Positions 42,484 to 52,200 of a stretch of 64,000 nt of DNA are shown in pieces (position 1 is the first letter of the stretch; each line of letters opens with the position of its first letter). Position numbers and translations under genes: made by a program. The stretch is taken from contig NZ_JADPKY010000112.1 of assembly GCF_023074185.1 (NCBI RefSeq), positions 52,842 through 116,841 of the forward strand, written 5' to 3'. Under the pieces are notes generated by a model, which was not told the origin of the DNA, ran no database searches, and saw only the letters and a program-made list of their open reading frames with translations. The stretch is from Bradyrhizobium sp. 132. Lineage in GTDB: Bacteria > Pseudomonadota > Alphaproteobacteria > Rhizobiales > Xanthobacteraceae.

Positions 42484-43965
42484 TCAATGGACTGCTTTCG
42501 GCCGCGCACCTGGCTTATGGTGCGTACCGAAGCGTTCGACCATTGTGGCGCTGGCCTGGTTGAGCCCGATGATTTCGACTTCGGCGCCGTGGCGACGAAG
42601 CTTGAGAACGATGTCATCCAGTGCTCCGATGGCAGTGATGTCCCAGAAATGCGCGTCGCTGACGTCGATTCGGACCCGGCTCGGTACATCGAGATAGTCG
42701 AAGGCATCGACGAGACTGTTGGAGGAGGCGAAAAACACCTGCCCTGTCACGAAGTAAGTGATTTCGCGTCCGTCTTCGGATAGCTCCGTTTCGATCCCGA
42801 GCAGGCGTGCCACCTTGCCGGCGAAGAACACGCCGCTGAGTACGACGCCCGTGAGCACGCCCATCGACAGATCGCCGGTCGCCACAACCACGACGACGGT
42901 GGCCAACATCACAACGCTCGAACTTAGGGGATGGGACCGCAGGTTAAGGAGGGACGACCAGTTGAACGTGCTGATCGAGACCATGATCATCACGGCCACG
43001 AGCGCGGCCATCGGGATCTGCTTCACCCACTCGCCAAGGACAACGATCAGGAACAGCAGGAAGGCGCCGGCGAAGAACGTTGATAGACGGGTGCGCGCGC
43101 CGGCGGTGACGTTGATGACCGATTGCCCGATCATGGCGCATCCGCCCATTGCACCGAGGAAGCCGGTGACGAAGTTGGCGACGCCCTGGCCTACGCATTC
43201 CCGGTTCTTATTGCTGCCGGTATCGGTCATGTCGTCGACGATCGAAGCCGTCAGAAGCGATTCCAGCAGCCCGACCGCAGCCATCGCCAGCGAGTACGGC
43301 AGGATGATCCTCAGGGTCTCCAGATTGAAGGGGACTTGGGGGATCGCGAAGAACGGAAGGCTGGACGGCAATTCGCCCATGTCGCCGACGGTACGCAGCT
43401 TGATCCCGGACCACAGCGTAAACGCGGTCAGTACGATGATGCTGACCAGGGCGGACGGCACTCGTTTGGTGACGTAAGGGAACAGATAGATGATGGCCAA
43501 GCCCGCGCTGACCATGGCGTAGGTTTCCCAGCCGACGTGCGTCAATTGCGGCAACTGAGCCAGGAAAATGAGAATGGCCAAGGCGTTTACAAATCCGGTC
43601 ATGACCGAGCGGGACACGAACTTCATGAGCAGACCAAGCCGCGCGGCCCCTGCGGCGATCTGAATCAGTCCCATCAGCACCGTCGCGGCGAACAGGTACT
43701 GAAGGCCGTGATCGCGGACCAGGGTGATCATCAGCACCGCGGTCGATGCCGTCGCTGCGGAGATCATCGCCGGCCTGCCGCCGACGACGGCAGTCACGCA
43801 GGCGATCGAGAATGAGGCGTAAAGGCCCACCTTCGGGTCGACGCCCGCGACAATCGAAAAACCGATGGCCTCCGGAATGAGCGCCAACGCGACGAGAACA
43901 CCGGAGAGCAGGTCCGTGGAAACGTTTGTCAGCCACTCGCGGCGGAACGTTTGGTAGAACGTCAT
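42484..43965 (-). CDS. SulP-family anion transporter with STAS domain
   Basis: 493 residues with 10-12 helices. SulP marks: SGVLVALALIPEAIGFSIVA, ISAATASTAVLMITLVRDHG, and KNRECVGQGVANFVTGFLGA followed by MGGCAMIGQSVINVTAGART. The C-terminal STAS domain (ITYFVTGQVFFASSNSLVDA, DVSDAHFWDITAIGALDDIV) is present. Imports sulfate, bicarbonate or a related anion with H+ or Na+; the GxGCAMI motif type is common in bacterial bicarbonate or sulfate members, not decisive. The coding style here (40.0-44.4 kb) is slightly less GC-rich than its neighbours. Confidence 0.9.
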   Translation of the reverse strand: MTFYQTFRREWLTNVSTDLLSGVLVALALIPEAIGFSIVAGVDPKVGLYASFSIACVTAVVGGRPAMISAATASTAVLMITLVRDHGLQYLFAATVLMGLIQIAAGAARLGLLMKFVSRSVMTGFVNALAILIFLAQLPQLTHVGWETYAMVSAGLAIIYLFPYVTKRVPSALVSIIVLTAFTLWSGIKLRTVGDMGELPSSLPFFAIPQVPFNLETLRIILPYSLAMAAVGLLESLLTASIVDDMTDTGSNKNRECVGQGVANFVTGFLGAMGGCAMIGQSVINVTAGARTRLSTFFAGAFLLFLIVVLGEWVKQIPMAALVAVMIMVSISTFNWSSLLNLRSHPLSSSVVMLATVVVVVATGDLSMGVLTGVVLSGVFFAGKVARLLGIETELSEDGREITYFVTGQVFFASSNSLVDAFDYLDVPSRVRIDVSDAHFWDITAIGALDDIVLKLRRHGAEVEIIGLNQASATMVERFGTHHKPGARPKAVH

Positions 43966-44155
43966 TTTGCTGAAACCAATAAGACCAGCGAGGCGACGGG
44001 CGGCGCCCGGTCGGCCTAAAGTTAAGCTTCGATGTCGCTACGCTGAGAGTTTCCGGGGGATGGGCGCCCGGCCGAGCCACCCGATAAACTCGGGTCCGAC
44101 GAGCGCTCTCAGTACGATTGCCGCGACGCAACAGCAAGCCAGATCTTGTCGGACG

Positions 44156-44449
44156 CTAGACGTTCGCCATCGGGAGCAATTCCAGCTTCGCGGATGATTT
44201 TTCCAACAGCCGGGCGTGCGCTGCCCGCCGAGCATCATTCCGGTAGTTTTGAAAGTCCGCTTCGGACGTGAAGCTGACGATGTGGATCTCGATGGTGCCG
44301 TCCGGATTGCGAAGACGACGCTCCAGAGATCCATTGAACTCAGGCAACAGCGGCAGGACGGCATCCTCGTAGGCTCGAAACGCTTCGACGCCCGCTGGAG
44401 GTATCCGGGCTATGAGCACAAACGTGACGGGGGTCGTTTGATAGGACAT
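44156..44449 (-). CDS. Small dimeric alpha/beta-barrel protein (ABM / DUF1330-like)
   Basis: 97 residues from the ATG at 44447-44449 (a GTG one codon earlier is possible). TTPVTFVLIARIPPAGVEAF, YEDAVLPLLPEFNGSLERRL, HIVSFTSEADFQNYRNDARR: the beta-alpha-beta pattern with a Phe/Tyr-rich helix fits the dimeric ferredoxin-like barrel of antibiotic-biosynthesis monooxygenases and DUF1330 proteins. Role unknown. Same strand as SulP and 190 bp upstream of its start. Confidence 0.72.
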   Translation of the reverse strand: MSYQTTPVTFVLIARIPPAGVEAFRAYEDAVLPLLPEFNGSLERRLRNPDGTIEIHIVSFTSEADFQNYRNDARRAAHARLLEKSSAKLELLPMANV

Positions 44450-44639
44450 CACCGTCTGCCGACTGCACCCGCTACCATGATGCCATCATGCCCCTGTTTT
44501 GCCCGACAAGTCAAACCGGTTTCGTAAAAATCGAAAAGCGCAACGCCAACAATGGGTCGGCTACTGTGCATGGGGTTGTTTTCGCGTTTTTAATTGTCCA
44601 GCCCAAACGTTCCGGACCGGACCTGCCCGACCCCCCGCC

Positions 44640-46451
44640 TCAGCTATCCACCTTCAGCGCGGCAATGAAGGCTTCCTGCGGGATGTCGACCTTGCCGAAC
44701 TGCCGCATCTTCTTCTTGCCTTCCTTCTGCTTCTCCAGAAGTTTTCGCTTACGGGTGATGTCGCCGCCATAGCACTTTGCTGTGACGTCCTTGCGCAGGG
44801 CGCGAACGGTTTCGCGCGCGATCACCTTGCCGCCGATCGCCGCCTGGATCGGAATCTGGAACATGTGCGGCGGGATCAGCTCCTTCATCTTCTCGACCAT
44901 GGCGCGGCCGCGCCCCTCCGCGCGGGTGCGGTGGACCAGCATCGAGAGCGCATCGACCGGCTCGTTGTTGACCAGGATCTGCATCTTGACGAGATCGGCC
45001 GGCTTATAGTCGGTGAGATGATAGTCGAACGAGGCGTAGCCCTTGGAGACCGATTTCAGGCGGTCGTAGAAGTCGAACACGACTTCGTTGAGCGGCAGAT
45101 CGTATTTCACCATGGCGCGAGAGCCGACGTAGGTCAGCTCCTTCTGCGAGCCGCGGCGGTCCTGGCACAGCTTCAGCACGCTGCCGAGATATTCGTCGGG
45201 GGTGAGGATCGTGGCCTCGATCCAGGGCTCCTGGATCTCCGCGATCTTGACCACATCAGGCATGTCGATGGGATTGTGAATCTCGATCTCGGTGCCGTCG
45301 TTGAGCTTCATCTTGTAGATGACGCTCGGCGCGGTTGCGATCAGATTGAGGTCGAACTCGCGCGACAGCCGCTCCTGGATGATCTCGAGGTGCAACAGGC
45401 CGAGGAAGCCGCAGCGGAAGCCGAAGCCGAGTGCGGCCGAGGTTTCCATTTCGAACGAGAAGCTGGCGTCGTTCAGCCGCAGCTTGCCCATCGCGGCGCG
45501 CAGCGTTTCGAAGTCGTCGGCATCGACCGGAAAAAGGCCGCAGAACACCACCGGAATCGCAGGCTTGAAGCCCGGCAGCATTTCGGTGATTGGCTTTCTG
45601 TCGTCGGTGATGGTGTCGCCGACGCGGGTGTCGGCAACCTCCTTGATCGCCGCGGTGATGAAGCCGATCTCGCCGGGGCCGAGCTCGTCGACCTGCGTCA
45701 TCTTCGGGGTGAAGAAGCCGACGCGTTCGACGTCATAGGCAGCCCCCGTGCCCATCATGCGGATGCGGCCGCCCTTCTTCATCACGCCGTCGACGACGCG
45801 GATCAGCACGACCACGCCGAGATAGACGTCGTACCAGCTGTCGACCAGCAACGCCTTCAGCGTGGCGTCGCGATCGCCCTTCGGCGGTGGCAGGCGGGTG
45901 ACGATCGCTTCGAGCACGTCGGGAACGCCGAGGCCCGTCTTGGCTGAGATCATCACGGCGTCCGAGGCGTCGATGCCGATCACGTCTTCGATCTGCTGCC
46001 TGATCTTCTCGGGTTCGGCGGCGGGAAGGTCGACCTTGTTCAGGACCGGCACGATCTCATGACCGGCGTCGAGCGCGTGGTAGACGTTGGCAAGCGTCTG
46101 CGCTTCCACGCCCTGGCTGGCGTCGACCACCAGCAGGGAACCCTCGCACGCCGCCAGCGACCGCGAGACTTCGTAGGCGAAGTCGACATGGCCCGGCGTG
46201 TCCATCAGGTTGAAGATGTAATCCTTGCCGTCCTTGGCGTGGTATTTCAGCCGAACCGTCTGCGCCTTGATAGTGATGCCGCGCTCGCGCTCGATGTCCA
46301 TGGAATCGAGCACCTGTTCCTTCCCGGCCATTTCGCGGTCGGTGAGGCCGCCGGTGATCTGGATCAGACGGTCGGCCAGCGTCGATTTGCCATGGTCGAT
46401 ATGGGCGACGATGGAGAAATTGCGAATGTTGGAAATGGGGACGGTCGTCAT
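44640..46451 (-). CDS. lepA: Elongation factor 4 (back-translocating GTPase)
   Basis: 603 residues from the ATG at 46449-46451. G1 AHIDHGKST at residues 16-24, G3 DTPGHVDF, G4 NKVDLP; then domain II, EF-G-like domains and the LepA-specific C-terminus (GKVIARETVRALRKDVTAKC YGGD, KRKLLEKQKEGKKKMRQFG). Binds ribosomes and helps stalled translocation under stress. Divergent from the PMT-type gene at 46566. Confidence 0.97.
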   Translation of the reverse strand: MTTVPISNIRNFSIVAHIDHGKSTLADRLIQITGGLTDREMAGKEQVLDSMDIERERGITIKAQTVRLKYHAKDGKDYIFNLMDTPGHVDFAYEVSRSLAACEGSLLVVDASQGVEAQTLANVYHALDAGHEIVPVLNKVDLPAAEPEKIRQQIEDVIGIDASDAVMISAKTGLGVPDVLEAIVTRLPPPKGDRDATLKALLVDSWYDVYLGVVVLIRVVDGVMKKGGRIRMMGTGAAYDVERVGFFTPKMTQVDELGPGEIGFITAAIKEVADTRVGDTITDDRKPITEMLPGFKPAIPVVFCGLFPVDADDFETLRAAMGKLRLNDASFSFEMETSAALGFGFRCGFLGLLHLEIIQERLSREFDLNLIATAPSVIYKMKLNDGTEIEIHNPIDMPDVVKIAEIQEPWIEATILTPDEYLGSVLKLCQDRRGSQKELTYVGSRAMVKYDLPLNEVVFDFYDRLKSVSKGYASFDYHLTDYKPADLVKMQILVNNEPVDALSMLVHRTRAEGRGRAMVEKMKELIPPHMFQIPIQAAIGGKVIARETVRALRKDVTAKCYGGDITRKRKLLEKQKEGKKKMRQFGKVDIPQEAFIAALKVDS

Positions 46452-46565
46452 GGGCGCGGGATACCACTCACATCCCCGTGCGGCAACCATATTGCTGTAA
46501 TTTCAGGGCCTTTGTTCACGCCAAGCTGATTCCACCAGGTGCCAAAACGCGCTACGCAACGGCCC

Positions 46566-48191
46566 ATGTCCACGACCTCGATCCCGTCTGCCCGAGCGCG
46601 CGCGAAGTCCCGGGTGAGCTATGCCCGTTTTCGGGCCTGGCTGGTTGCCAGCGCGATCCGGCCGGAGGCGCGCCTCTGGCTGGTGATCCAGCTCGCCATC
46701 CTGCATGCGGTGCTCTGGACCTTCATCCTGATCAACCTGAAGGCCGCGCAGGACGTTCACATGGACGTCGCAGAAGCCTGGGGCTGGGGGCAGAAATTCC
46801 TGTGGGGCTATGGCAAGCACCCGCCGCTGTCGGGCTGGGTCGCCGGCGTCTGGTTCATGGCGTTCCCGCCGACGGACTGGGCGACCTATGCGCTGGCGAT
46901 GGCGACCGTCAGCGTCGGCATGGTGATCTGCTGGCTCATCGCGTTGCGCGTCGTGGATGCGCGGCGCGCGTTCCTGGTCGTGGTGATGGTCGCGCTCTAC
47001 CCGATCTTCAATTTCAAGGGTTTCAAGTACAATCCCGACCTGCTCCAGCTCGTCACTTTGCCGCTCCTCGTGCTCGCCTATCTCAATGCGTTCGAGAAGC
47101 GGAGCTGGCAATCCGGAGTCTTGCTCGGACTTGCCGGCGCGCTGGCGCTGATGACCAAATACTGGGTGCTGACGATGATCGGCGCCATCGGGCTTGCCGC
47201 GTTGATCCATCCGGAGCGGATGAGGTTCCTGTCGTCGCCGGCGCCATGGGTTGCGATCGTGACGATGGTGGTGGCGATGATCCCGCACATCGTCTGGCTG
47301 GCGGAGGCGCATTTCGTGCCGCTGACCTATGCCGGCGACACCTACAGCCTCGAGGACAGCGGCCAGGTGGATCAGCTCGTGGCCGGCTATGCCCTGCATA
47401 ATCTCGCGCTGCTGGCATTGCCGGTGGCGCTGGCCGCGCTGGCGATGGCCCTTGTGCCGCATTGGGTCTCGCTGCTCATGCGCGCGCCCTTGCGCATCGT
47501 CACGCGGGCCTGGGCGCGCGGCGCGAATCCCGGTGTGAACCTTTCGCAGGCGCGCAACGTCTGGATCATCCAGATCATCGTCGCATTCGGCCCCGCGCTC
47601 GGCGCGCTGGCCTTCAGCATCTACATGAAGACCGACTGGGGCATCTCGCTGTTCTTCCTGGTGCCGCTCGCGCTGGTCGCGATCCCGGCGTTGCGGGTGC
47701 AGGGTGCTGCGCTGTTCAACATTGTCGCGATCTGGCTCGTGCTCAGCGTCGCGACGCTCGCTGCCTCGCCCTGGATCGCCGCGCGCGAGATGGCGGCCAA
47801 TGCCGGCAATACGGCGACCTATGGCGCGCGCTCGGATCTCGCGCGCGAGCTGACGCAGGCCTGGCACGCGCGCTTCGCCTCGCGCTGGGCGGTCGTCGCC
47901 GGCACCATGGAATCGATCCAGCCGATGGTGTTCTACAGCCCGGATCATCCGGCCGCGTTCACGCCGCTCGAAGCCTGGGGGTCCGGGTTGATCTCGCCCG
48001 ATGACGTCAAGCGATACGGCTTCATCGGCGTGTTCGATCCGGCCGACGGTCGCTTGCCGGCGTTCGAGAAATGGGTGTCCGATGTTGCGCCGAACGCCGA
48101 GCGCATCGTGATGACGACGCGCCGCTTCACTCACGGCAAGGCCGGTCCGTCGATGAGCTGGAATATCTACATCGCGCCGCCGGGGAAATGA
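46566..48191 (+). CDS. PMT/ArnT-like membrane glycosyltransferase (GT39/GT83 type)
   Basis: 541 residues from the ATG at 46566, with about 12 helices. The catalytic first loop reads HMDVAEAWGWGQKFLWGYGK followed by HPPLSGW: the acidic residue and the GYGKHPP motif match polyprenyl-phosphate sugar transferases of the PMT_2 group. Probably transfers a sugar from a lipid carrier to lipid A, a glycan or a protein at the periplasmic face. The C-terminal 120 residues form a soluble periplasmic part. It occupies the place next to HPr where other Rhizobiales usually keep ahcY, but faces HPr convergently. Confidence 0.8.
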   Translation: MSTTSIPSARARAKSRVSYARFRAWLVASAIRPEARLWLVIQLAILHAVLWTFILINLKAAQDVHMDVAEAWGWGQKFLWGYGKHPPLSGWVAGVWFMAFPPTDWATYALAMATVSVGMVICWLIALRVVDARRAFLVVVMVALYPIFNFKGFKYNPDLLQLVTLPLLVLAYLNAFEKRSWQSGVLLGLAGALALMTKYWVLTMIGAIGLAALIHPERMRFLSSPAPWVAIVTMVVAMIPHIVWLAEAHFVPLTYAGDTYSLEDSGQVDQLVAGYALHNLALLALPVALAALAMALVPHWVSLLMRAPLRIVTRAWARGANPGVNLSQARNVWIIQIIVAFGPALGALAFSIYMKTDWGISLFFLVPLALVAIPALRVQGAALFNIVAIWLVLSVATLAASPWIAAREMAANAGNTATYGARSDLARELTQAWHARFASRWAVVAGTMESIQPMVFYSPDHPAAFTPLEAWGSGLISPDDVKRYGFIGVFDPADGRLPAFEKWVSDVAPNAERIVMTTRRFTHGKAGPSMSWNIYIAPPGK

Positions 48192-48206
48192 TCGAGGCGA
48201 AGCCGC

Positions 48207-48524
48207 CTAAATCCCTTCCTCGTTGAATTTGCTTTCAACGAGCTCGGTGATTGCGGCGAGCGCAGCTTCGGCATCGTCGCCGGTGGCTGCCACAGTAATG
48301 GTGGTGCCGGGACCAGCGGCGAGCATCATCAGGCCCATGATCGAGGTCCCGCCGACGGTCTCGCCGCCGCGCGTCACCCAGACCTGCGCGTTGAAGCGCT
48401 CGACGGCCTGGACGAATTTTGCGGAGGCCCGCGCGTGCAGGCCGCGCTTGTTGATGATCAGGAGGTCTTTGGAGATCGCGCCCGCGGGCACACCCGTCCC
48501 GGCTTGCGGCGCCTCGTCGCTCAT
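48207..48524 (-). CDS. HPr phosphocarrier protein of the regulatory PTS
   Basis: 105 residues with a 17-residue N-terminal extension. The active-site His is H30 in KRGLHARASAKF and the regulatory Ser, target of HprK, is S61 in GGTSIMGLMMLA. No sugar-specific EIIB/C proteins occur here, so it works in the regulatory PTS of alphaproteobacteria. Start overlaps the EIIA stop by four bases (ATGA). Confidence 0.93.
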   Translation of the reverse strand: MSDEAPQAGTGVPAGAISKDLLIINKRGLHARASAKFVQAVERFNAQVWVTRGGETVGGTSIMGLMMLAAGPGTTITVAATGDDAEAALAAITELVESKFNEEGI

Positions 48525-48922
48525 TTGCCGGCGAGCACGCGGCTGGCAATGGTGACGTATTTGCGGCCCGCTTCCTGCGCCATCGCGATCGCGTCGGGCA
48601 GCGGACGCTCCTCGCGCACCTTGGCGAGCTTCACCAGCATGGGAAGGTTGATGCCCGCGAGCACTTCGACCTTCGGCCGGCTCATGCAGGATATTGCGAG
48701 GTTCGACGGCGTGCCGCCAAACATGTCGGTGAGGATCGCGACGCCGTCGCCGGAATCGACGCGGTTAACCGCTTCTATGATGTCGCTTCGACAGAGATCG
48801 GAATCATCTTCGGCGCCGATCGTGATCGCTTCGATTTGCTTTTGTGGGCCCATGACATGTTCAAGCGCTGCCTTGAATTCGTCGGCAAGGCGCCCGTGGG
48901 TCACAAGTACTAGACCAATCAT
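48521..48922 (-). CDS. PTS EIIA, mannose-type
   Basis: 133 residues. Phospho-acceptor His9 lies in IGLVLVTHGRLADEFKAALE; GVAILTDMFGGTPSNLAI is the second hallmark of EIIA-Man. GAGGAG precedes the ATG at 48920-48922. Receives phosphate from HPr in the regulatory PTS; the IIB/IIC/IID parts are missing, as usual in Rhizobiales, so it acts as a signalling protein. Part of the chvI-chvG-hprK-EIIA-HPr unit. Confidence 0.93.
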   Translation of the reverse strand: MIGLVLVTHGRLADEFKAALEHVMGPQKQIEAITIGAEDDSDLCRSDIIEAVNRVDSGDGVAILTDMFGGTPSNLAISCMSRPKVEVLAGINLPMLVKLAKVREERPLPDAIAMAQEAGRKYVTIASRVLAGK

Positions 48923-49055
48923 CGGAAAACTCCTCGCGGGCGCTTTTGGTGCACCGCACGAACGCGCCACTTTGACCATCCAGAGCCCCCGCGCAAGAGG
49001 GGATGTTGCGTATCTCCCTGAATCTAGACGGATGGATGAGGGGAGCTGCGCCGGT

Positions 49056-49580
49056 CTATTCGGTCGCGAGTGTGGGGTTCATATGGTTACCATTTCCCTT
49101 CAAACAATCGCCTGAAGGGTTAACGGAAGATGAACTCTTGGTAGTGGTCAAGGCGGCGACAACCAAAGGCAGTGGCGAATAGTCGCGGCCAACTGGGATT
49201 CGCGGTATTTCGGCACCTAAAATGCTTGTTTTCAGGGATTCGGCTGCTGGCAGCCGCTCCGCGTCCGCTGCATCGAGATCGACCACGAGGCCGACGGTCG
49301 CATGCTCCACGAAGTCGCAGCGGCGGATTCCCAGCCCCCGGATTTCGATCAGGCCGGCCAGTGTCCTGCTCGGGCGGACCTCAATTTCGCGGCCGACTGT
49401 CGCCAGATGGACACGGTCATCACCGACCAGAACGGCCCTTTCGACCACGCCGCTGCGCCCCGCCATGATCAAATCGAACGCAAGGCGCGACTTGCCGGAG
49501 CCGGAAGGCCCGCGGATCAGCACCGCCAGATCTCCCACCTTGACGGCGGAGGCGTGAATGCTGGGACCGCCCTCGCTCAT
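49056..49580 (-). CDS. hprK: HPr kinase/phosphorylase, short alphaproteobacterial form
   Basis: 174 residues, only the C-terminal kinase half of Firmicutes HprK. P-loop GPSGSGKS at 24-31; LVGDDRVHLATVGREIEVRP; and EIRGLGI, the family signature. Phosphorylates HPr on Ser61 using ATP. Start overlaps the chvG stop (ATGA, 49577-49580), and EIIA follows after 133 bp. The last 25 residues (from TTTKSSSS on) look like an unstructured tail. Confidence 0.92.
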   Translation of the reverse strand: MSEGGPSIHASAVKVGDLAVLIRGPSGSGKSRLAFDLIMAGRSGVVERAVLVGDDRVHLATVGREIEVRPSRTLAGLIEIRGLGIRRCDFVEHATVGLVVDLDAADAERLPAAESLKTSILGAEIPRIPVGRDYSPLPLVVAALTTTKSSSSVNPSGDCLKGNGNHMNPTLATE

Positions 49581-51382
49581 AGCGCCGGCAGCCTCACCAC
49601 GAAGCGCGCGCCGACAGCGGTAGGCGCTCCGTCCTCGTCCGCCGGGCCAGGGCGGTTCTCCGCCCAGATGCGTCCGCCATGGGCGTCGATGATCTGCTTG
49701 GAGATCGACAGGCCGAGGCCGGAGTTCTGGCCAAAGCCCTGATGTGGTCGGTCGGTGTAGAAGCGCTCGAAGATGCGTTGCAGCGCGTCGTCGCGAATGC
49801 CGGGACCGTCGTCGTCGACCACGATCTCGATCTCTCCGCGCACGCGGCGGCAGGTGAGGCGCACCTTGTTGCCGGGCTCGGAGAAGGATTGTGCGTTGGC
49901 GAGCAGGTTGGAGACCACCTGTCCGAGCCGCGAATCGTGGCCGGTCACGGCGAAACTGTCGGTCGGGCTGCGGCCTTCCAAGCGCGTTTCGACCGCGACG
50001 TCATGGCCGAGCTTGGTTTCATTGGCGACGGAGACGAGCGTCGTCAACAGGCGGCGCAGGTCGACCGGGATCGCATCCTGGCGCTGCAGTTCGGCATCGA
50101 GGCGGCTGGCGTCGGAGATGTCCGAGATCAACCGGTCGAGCCGCTTGACGTCATGCTCGATCACCTCGAGCAGGCGTGCGCGGCTGTTATCGTTGCGCGC
50201 CAGCGGCAGCGTCTCGACCGCGGAGCGCAAAGAGGTCAGCGGGTTCTTCAATTCATGCGCGACGTCGGCAGCGAACATCTCGATCGCCTCGATGCGGCTG
50301 TAGAGCGCGCTGGTCATGTCGCGCAGCGCACCGGAGAGATGGCCGATCTCGTCGCGGCGGCGGGTGAAGTCGGGAATCTCGACGCGGGTGTTGATGCGGC
50401 GGCGGATGCGCTCGGCGCTGTCGGCAAGCCGGCGCACGGGCCCCGCGATCGTGCTCGCAAGCAGCAGCGACAGCATGATCATGACCGCGGCGGCGACGCC
50501 GCCCACTTTGAGGATAGCGAGGCGCTCGGCGGTGACCATCTGGTCGATGTCGTCGCCCTGCGTCGACAGCATCAGCGCGCCGTGGATGGCGCGCGAGCGC
50601 AGCACGGGGACCGCGACCGAGACGATCACCTCGCCGCGCGAATTGACCCGCACCATCGAGCGCTTCTGGCCATGGAGCGCGTCGCCCACCTCCGCATAGC
50701 CGTTGCCGTTCTCGGGCCCGAGTTCGCGATAGAGCGGCAGGTCGCCGCGGTTCAGCCAGGTGCGGACCGCGACCATGCCGCGTTCGACGATGCCCGGGTT
50801 CTCGGCGGAGACCGACGGCAGGGGGAAGCGCACCACGGTCTCGAGGCTGCGGCTGTCGACCAGCAGGCTGCCGTTCGGGTCGTAGATGCGGGCGCGCGTC
50901 TTGGTCGGCGAGATCAGCGTGCGCAGCACCGGCGCCACGCGCTCCGGATTGATCGGAAAATCCAGCGGCGAATACTCGTCCGACCCGCCATAGGTCTCGC
51001 CCGGCTTGAGGTCGAGCAGCCGGTCGGGATCGATGGTGATGGCGTTGGTCTGCACCGTCGCGGAGGCCGCGATCGCGCCGGCGATGATCTCCGCCTGCAC
51101 CAGCAGGCTCTGCGCGCGCGCGTCGATCAGGCCGGCGCGGAACTGCGACAGATAAAGGATGCTCGCCACCAGCGCCACAAGGCCGGCGAGGTTGAGCGAG
51201 ACGATGCGGCGGGTCAGGCTCGAGAAGGACAGCGCGAAGAAGAACTGCCCGGCGCGCGTCAGCCAGTTCAGCGGCCGCCAGCCGTGCACGGCCGGCTTGT
51301 CATCGGCCAATTGATCCGGATCGCCGTGGGCGGTGACGTCCTCGGCGTTCTGGTTCTCGTCAGGCTGCGTTCGGTCAAGCAA
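49577..51382 (-). CDS. chvG: Sensor histidine kinase ChvG/ExoS
   Basis: 601 residues. TM1 (RIVSLNLAGLVALVASILYL) and TM2 (LKVGGVAAAVMIMLSLLLAS) enclose a periplasmic sensor of about 210 residues; HAMP; then the phospho-accepting H376 in FAADVAHELKNPLTSL, and N, G1 and G2 boxes (QVVSNLLANAQSFSEPGN, VDDDGPGIRDDA, NSGLGLSISKQIIDAHGG). The ChvG-ChvI pair senses acid or host conditions in rhizobia and controls exopolysaccharide, envelope and symbiosis genes; the periplasmic inhibitor ExoR is not in the window. Confidence 0.95.
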   Translation of the reverse strand: MLDRTQPDENQNAEDVTAHGDPDQLADDKPAVHGWRPLNWLTRAGQFFFALSFSSLTRRIVSLNLAGLVALVASILYLSQFRAGLIDARAQSLLVQAEIIAGAIAASATVQTNAITIDPDRLLDLKPGETYGGSDEYSPLDFPINPERVAPVLRTLISPTKTRARIYDPNGSLLVDSRSLETVVRFPLPSVSAENPGIVERGMVAVRTWLNRGDLPLYRELGPENGNGYAEVGDALHGQKRSMVRVNSRGEVIVSVAVPVLRSRAIHGALMLSTQGDDIDQMVTAERLAILKVGGVAAAVMIMLSLLLASTIAGPVRRLADSAERIRRRINTRVEIPDFTRRRDEIGHLSGALRDMTSALYSRIEAIEMFAADVAHELKNPLTSLRSAVETLPLARNDNSRARLLEVIEHDVKRLDRLISDISDASRLDAELQRQDAIPVDLRRLLTTLVSVANETKLGHDVAVETRLEGRSPTDSFAVTGHDSRLGQVVSNLLANAQSFSEPGNKVRLTCRRVRGEIEIVVDDDGPGIRDDALQRIFERFYTDRPHQGFGQNSGLGLSISKQIIDAHGGRIWAENRPGPADEDGAPTAVGARFVVRLPAL

Positions 51383-51498
51383 TGCTCACGCCCGCGTTAA
51401 GACAACTCGTGCGAAGGTCCTCGCATCCTAGAGCCATCCCGGTCGTGATGGAATCAGAACCGGCGATGCTCTCAGTCTTTGGTGAAGGCGCGTGCGCC

Positions 51499-52200
51499 TC
51501 AGGCTTCCTTGAAGCGGTAGCCGACGCCATAGAGCGTCTCGATCATCTCGAACTCGTTGTCGACCACCTTGAACTTCTTGCGCAGTCGCTTGATGTGGCT
51601 GTCGATGGTGCGGTCGTCGACATAGACCTGATCGTCATAGGCGGCGTCCATCAGCGCGTTGCGGCTCTTCACCACGCCGGGTCGGGTCGCGAGCGCCTGC
51701 AGGATCAGGAATTCGGTGACGGTCAGCGTCACCGGCTCGTTCTTCCAGGTGCAGGTATGCCGTTCCGGATCCATGCGCAGCAGGCCGCGGTCGAGCGCCT
51801 TGGCGTCGTTCTCCTTCGGCGTGACGGTCGGGTCCTTCGGCGCCGACCGGCGCAGCACGGCCTTGACGCGCTCGACCAGCAGGCGCTGCGAGAACGGCTT
51901 CCGGATGAAGTCGTCGGCGCCCATCTTGAGGCCGAACAGTTCGTCGATCTCTTCGTCCTTGGAAGTCAGGAAGATCACCGGCAGGTCGGATTTCTGCCTG
52001 AGACGGCGCAGCGTCTCCATCCCGTCCATGCGCGGCATCTTGATGTCGAGGATGGCAAGATCGGGTTGGGTGGTGCGGAAACCGTCAAGCGCGGAGGCGC
52101 CGTCGGTGTAGGTCATGATGCGGTAGCCTTCGGCTTCCAGCGCGATCGAGACGGATGTGAGAATGTTGCGGTCGTCGTCGACCAAAGCGATTGTGGGCAT
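51499..52200 (-). CDS. chvI: Response regulator ChvI
   Basis: 233 residues. Receiver domain with the acidic pocket VDDD (8-10), phospho-acceptor D52 in AILDIKMPRMDG, Thr in PVIFLTSKDEE and Lys in FIRKPFSQ; then an OmpR-type winged helix ending with YDDQVYVDDRTIDSHIKRLR and FEMIETLYGVGYRFKEA. Partner of ChvG, 116 bp upstream of its start on the same strand. Confidence 0.95.
   Translation of the reverse strand: MPTIALVDDDRNILTSVSIALEAEGYRIMTYTDGASALDGFRTTQPDLAILDIKMPRMDGMETLRRLRQKSDLPVIFLTSKDEEIDELFGLKMGADDFIRKPFSQRLLVERVKAVLRRSAPKDPTVTPKENDAKALDRGLLRMDPERHTCTWKNEPVTLTVTEFLILQALATRPGVVKSRNALMDAAYDDQVYVDDRTIDSHIKRLRKKFKVVDNEFEMIETLYGVGYRFKEA

Noticed and set aside
40036..44449. Genomic island holding GNAT, amidase, SulP and ABM-like genes
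   Set aside because: Slightly less GC-rich coding style, but no integrase, tRNA, direct repeats or other boundary; not enough to call an island.
46503..48134. 543-codon minus-strand frame opposite the PMT-type gene
   Set aside because: Arg/His/Asp-rich shadow frame; the plus-strand gene has clear helices and the KHPP motif.
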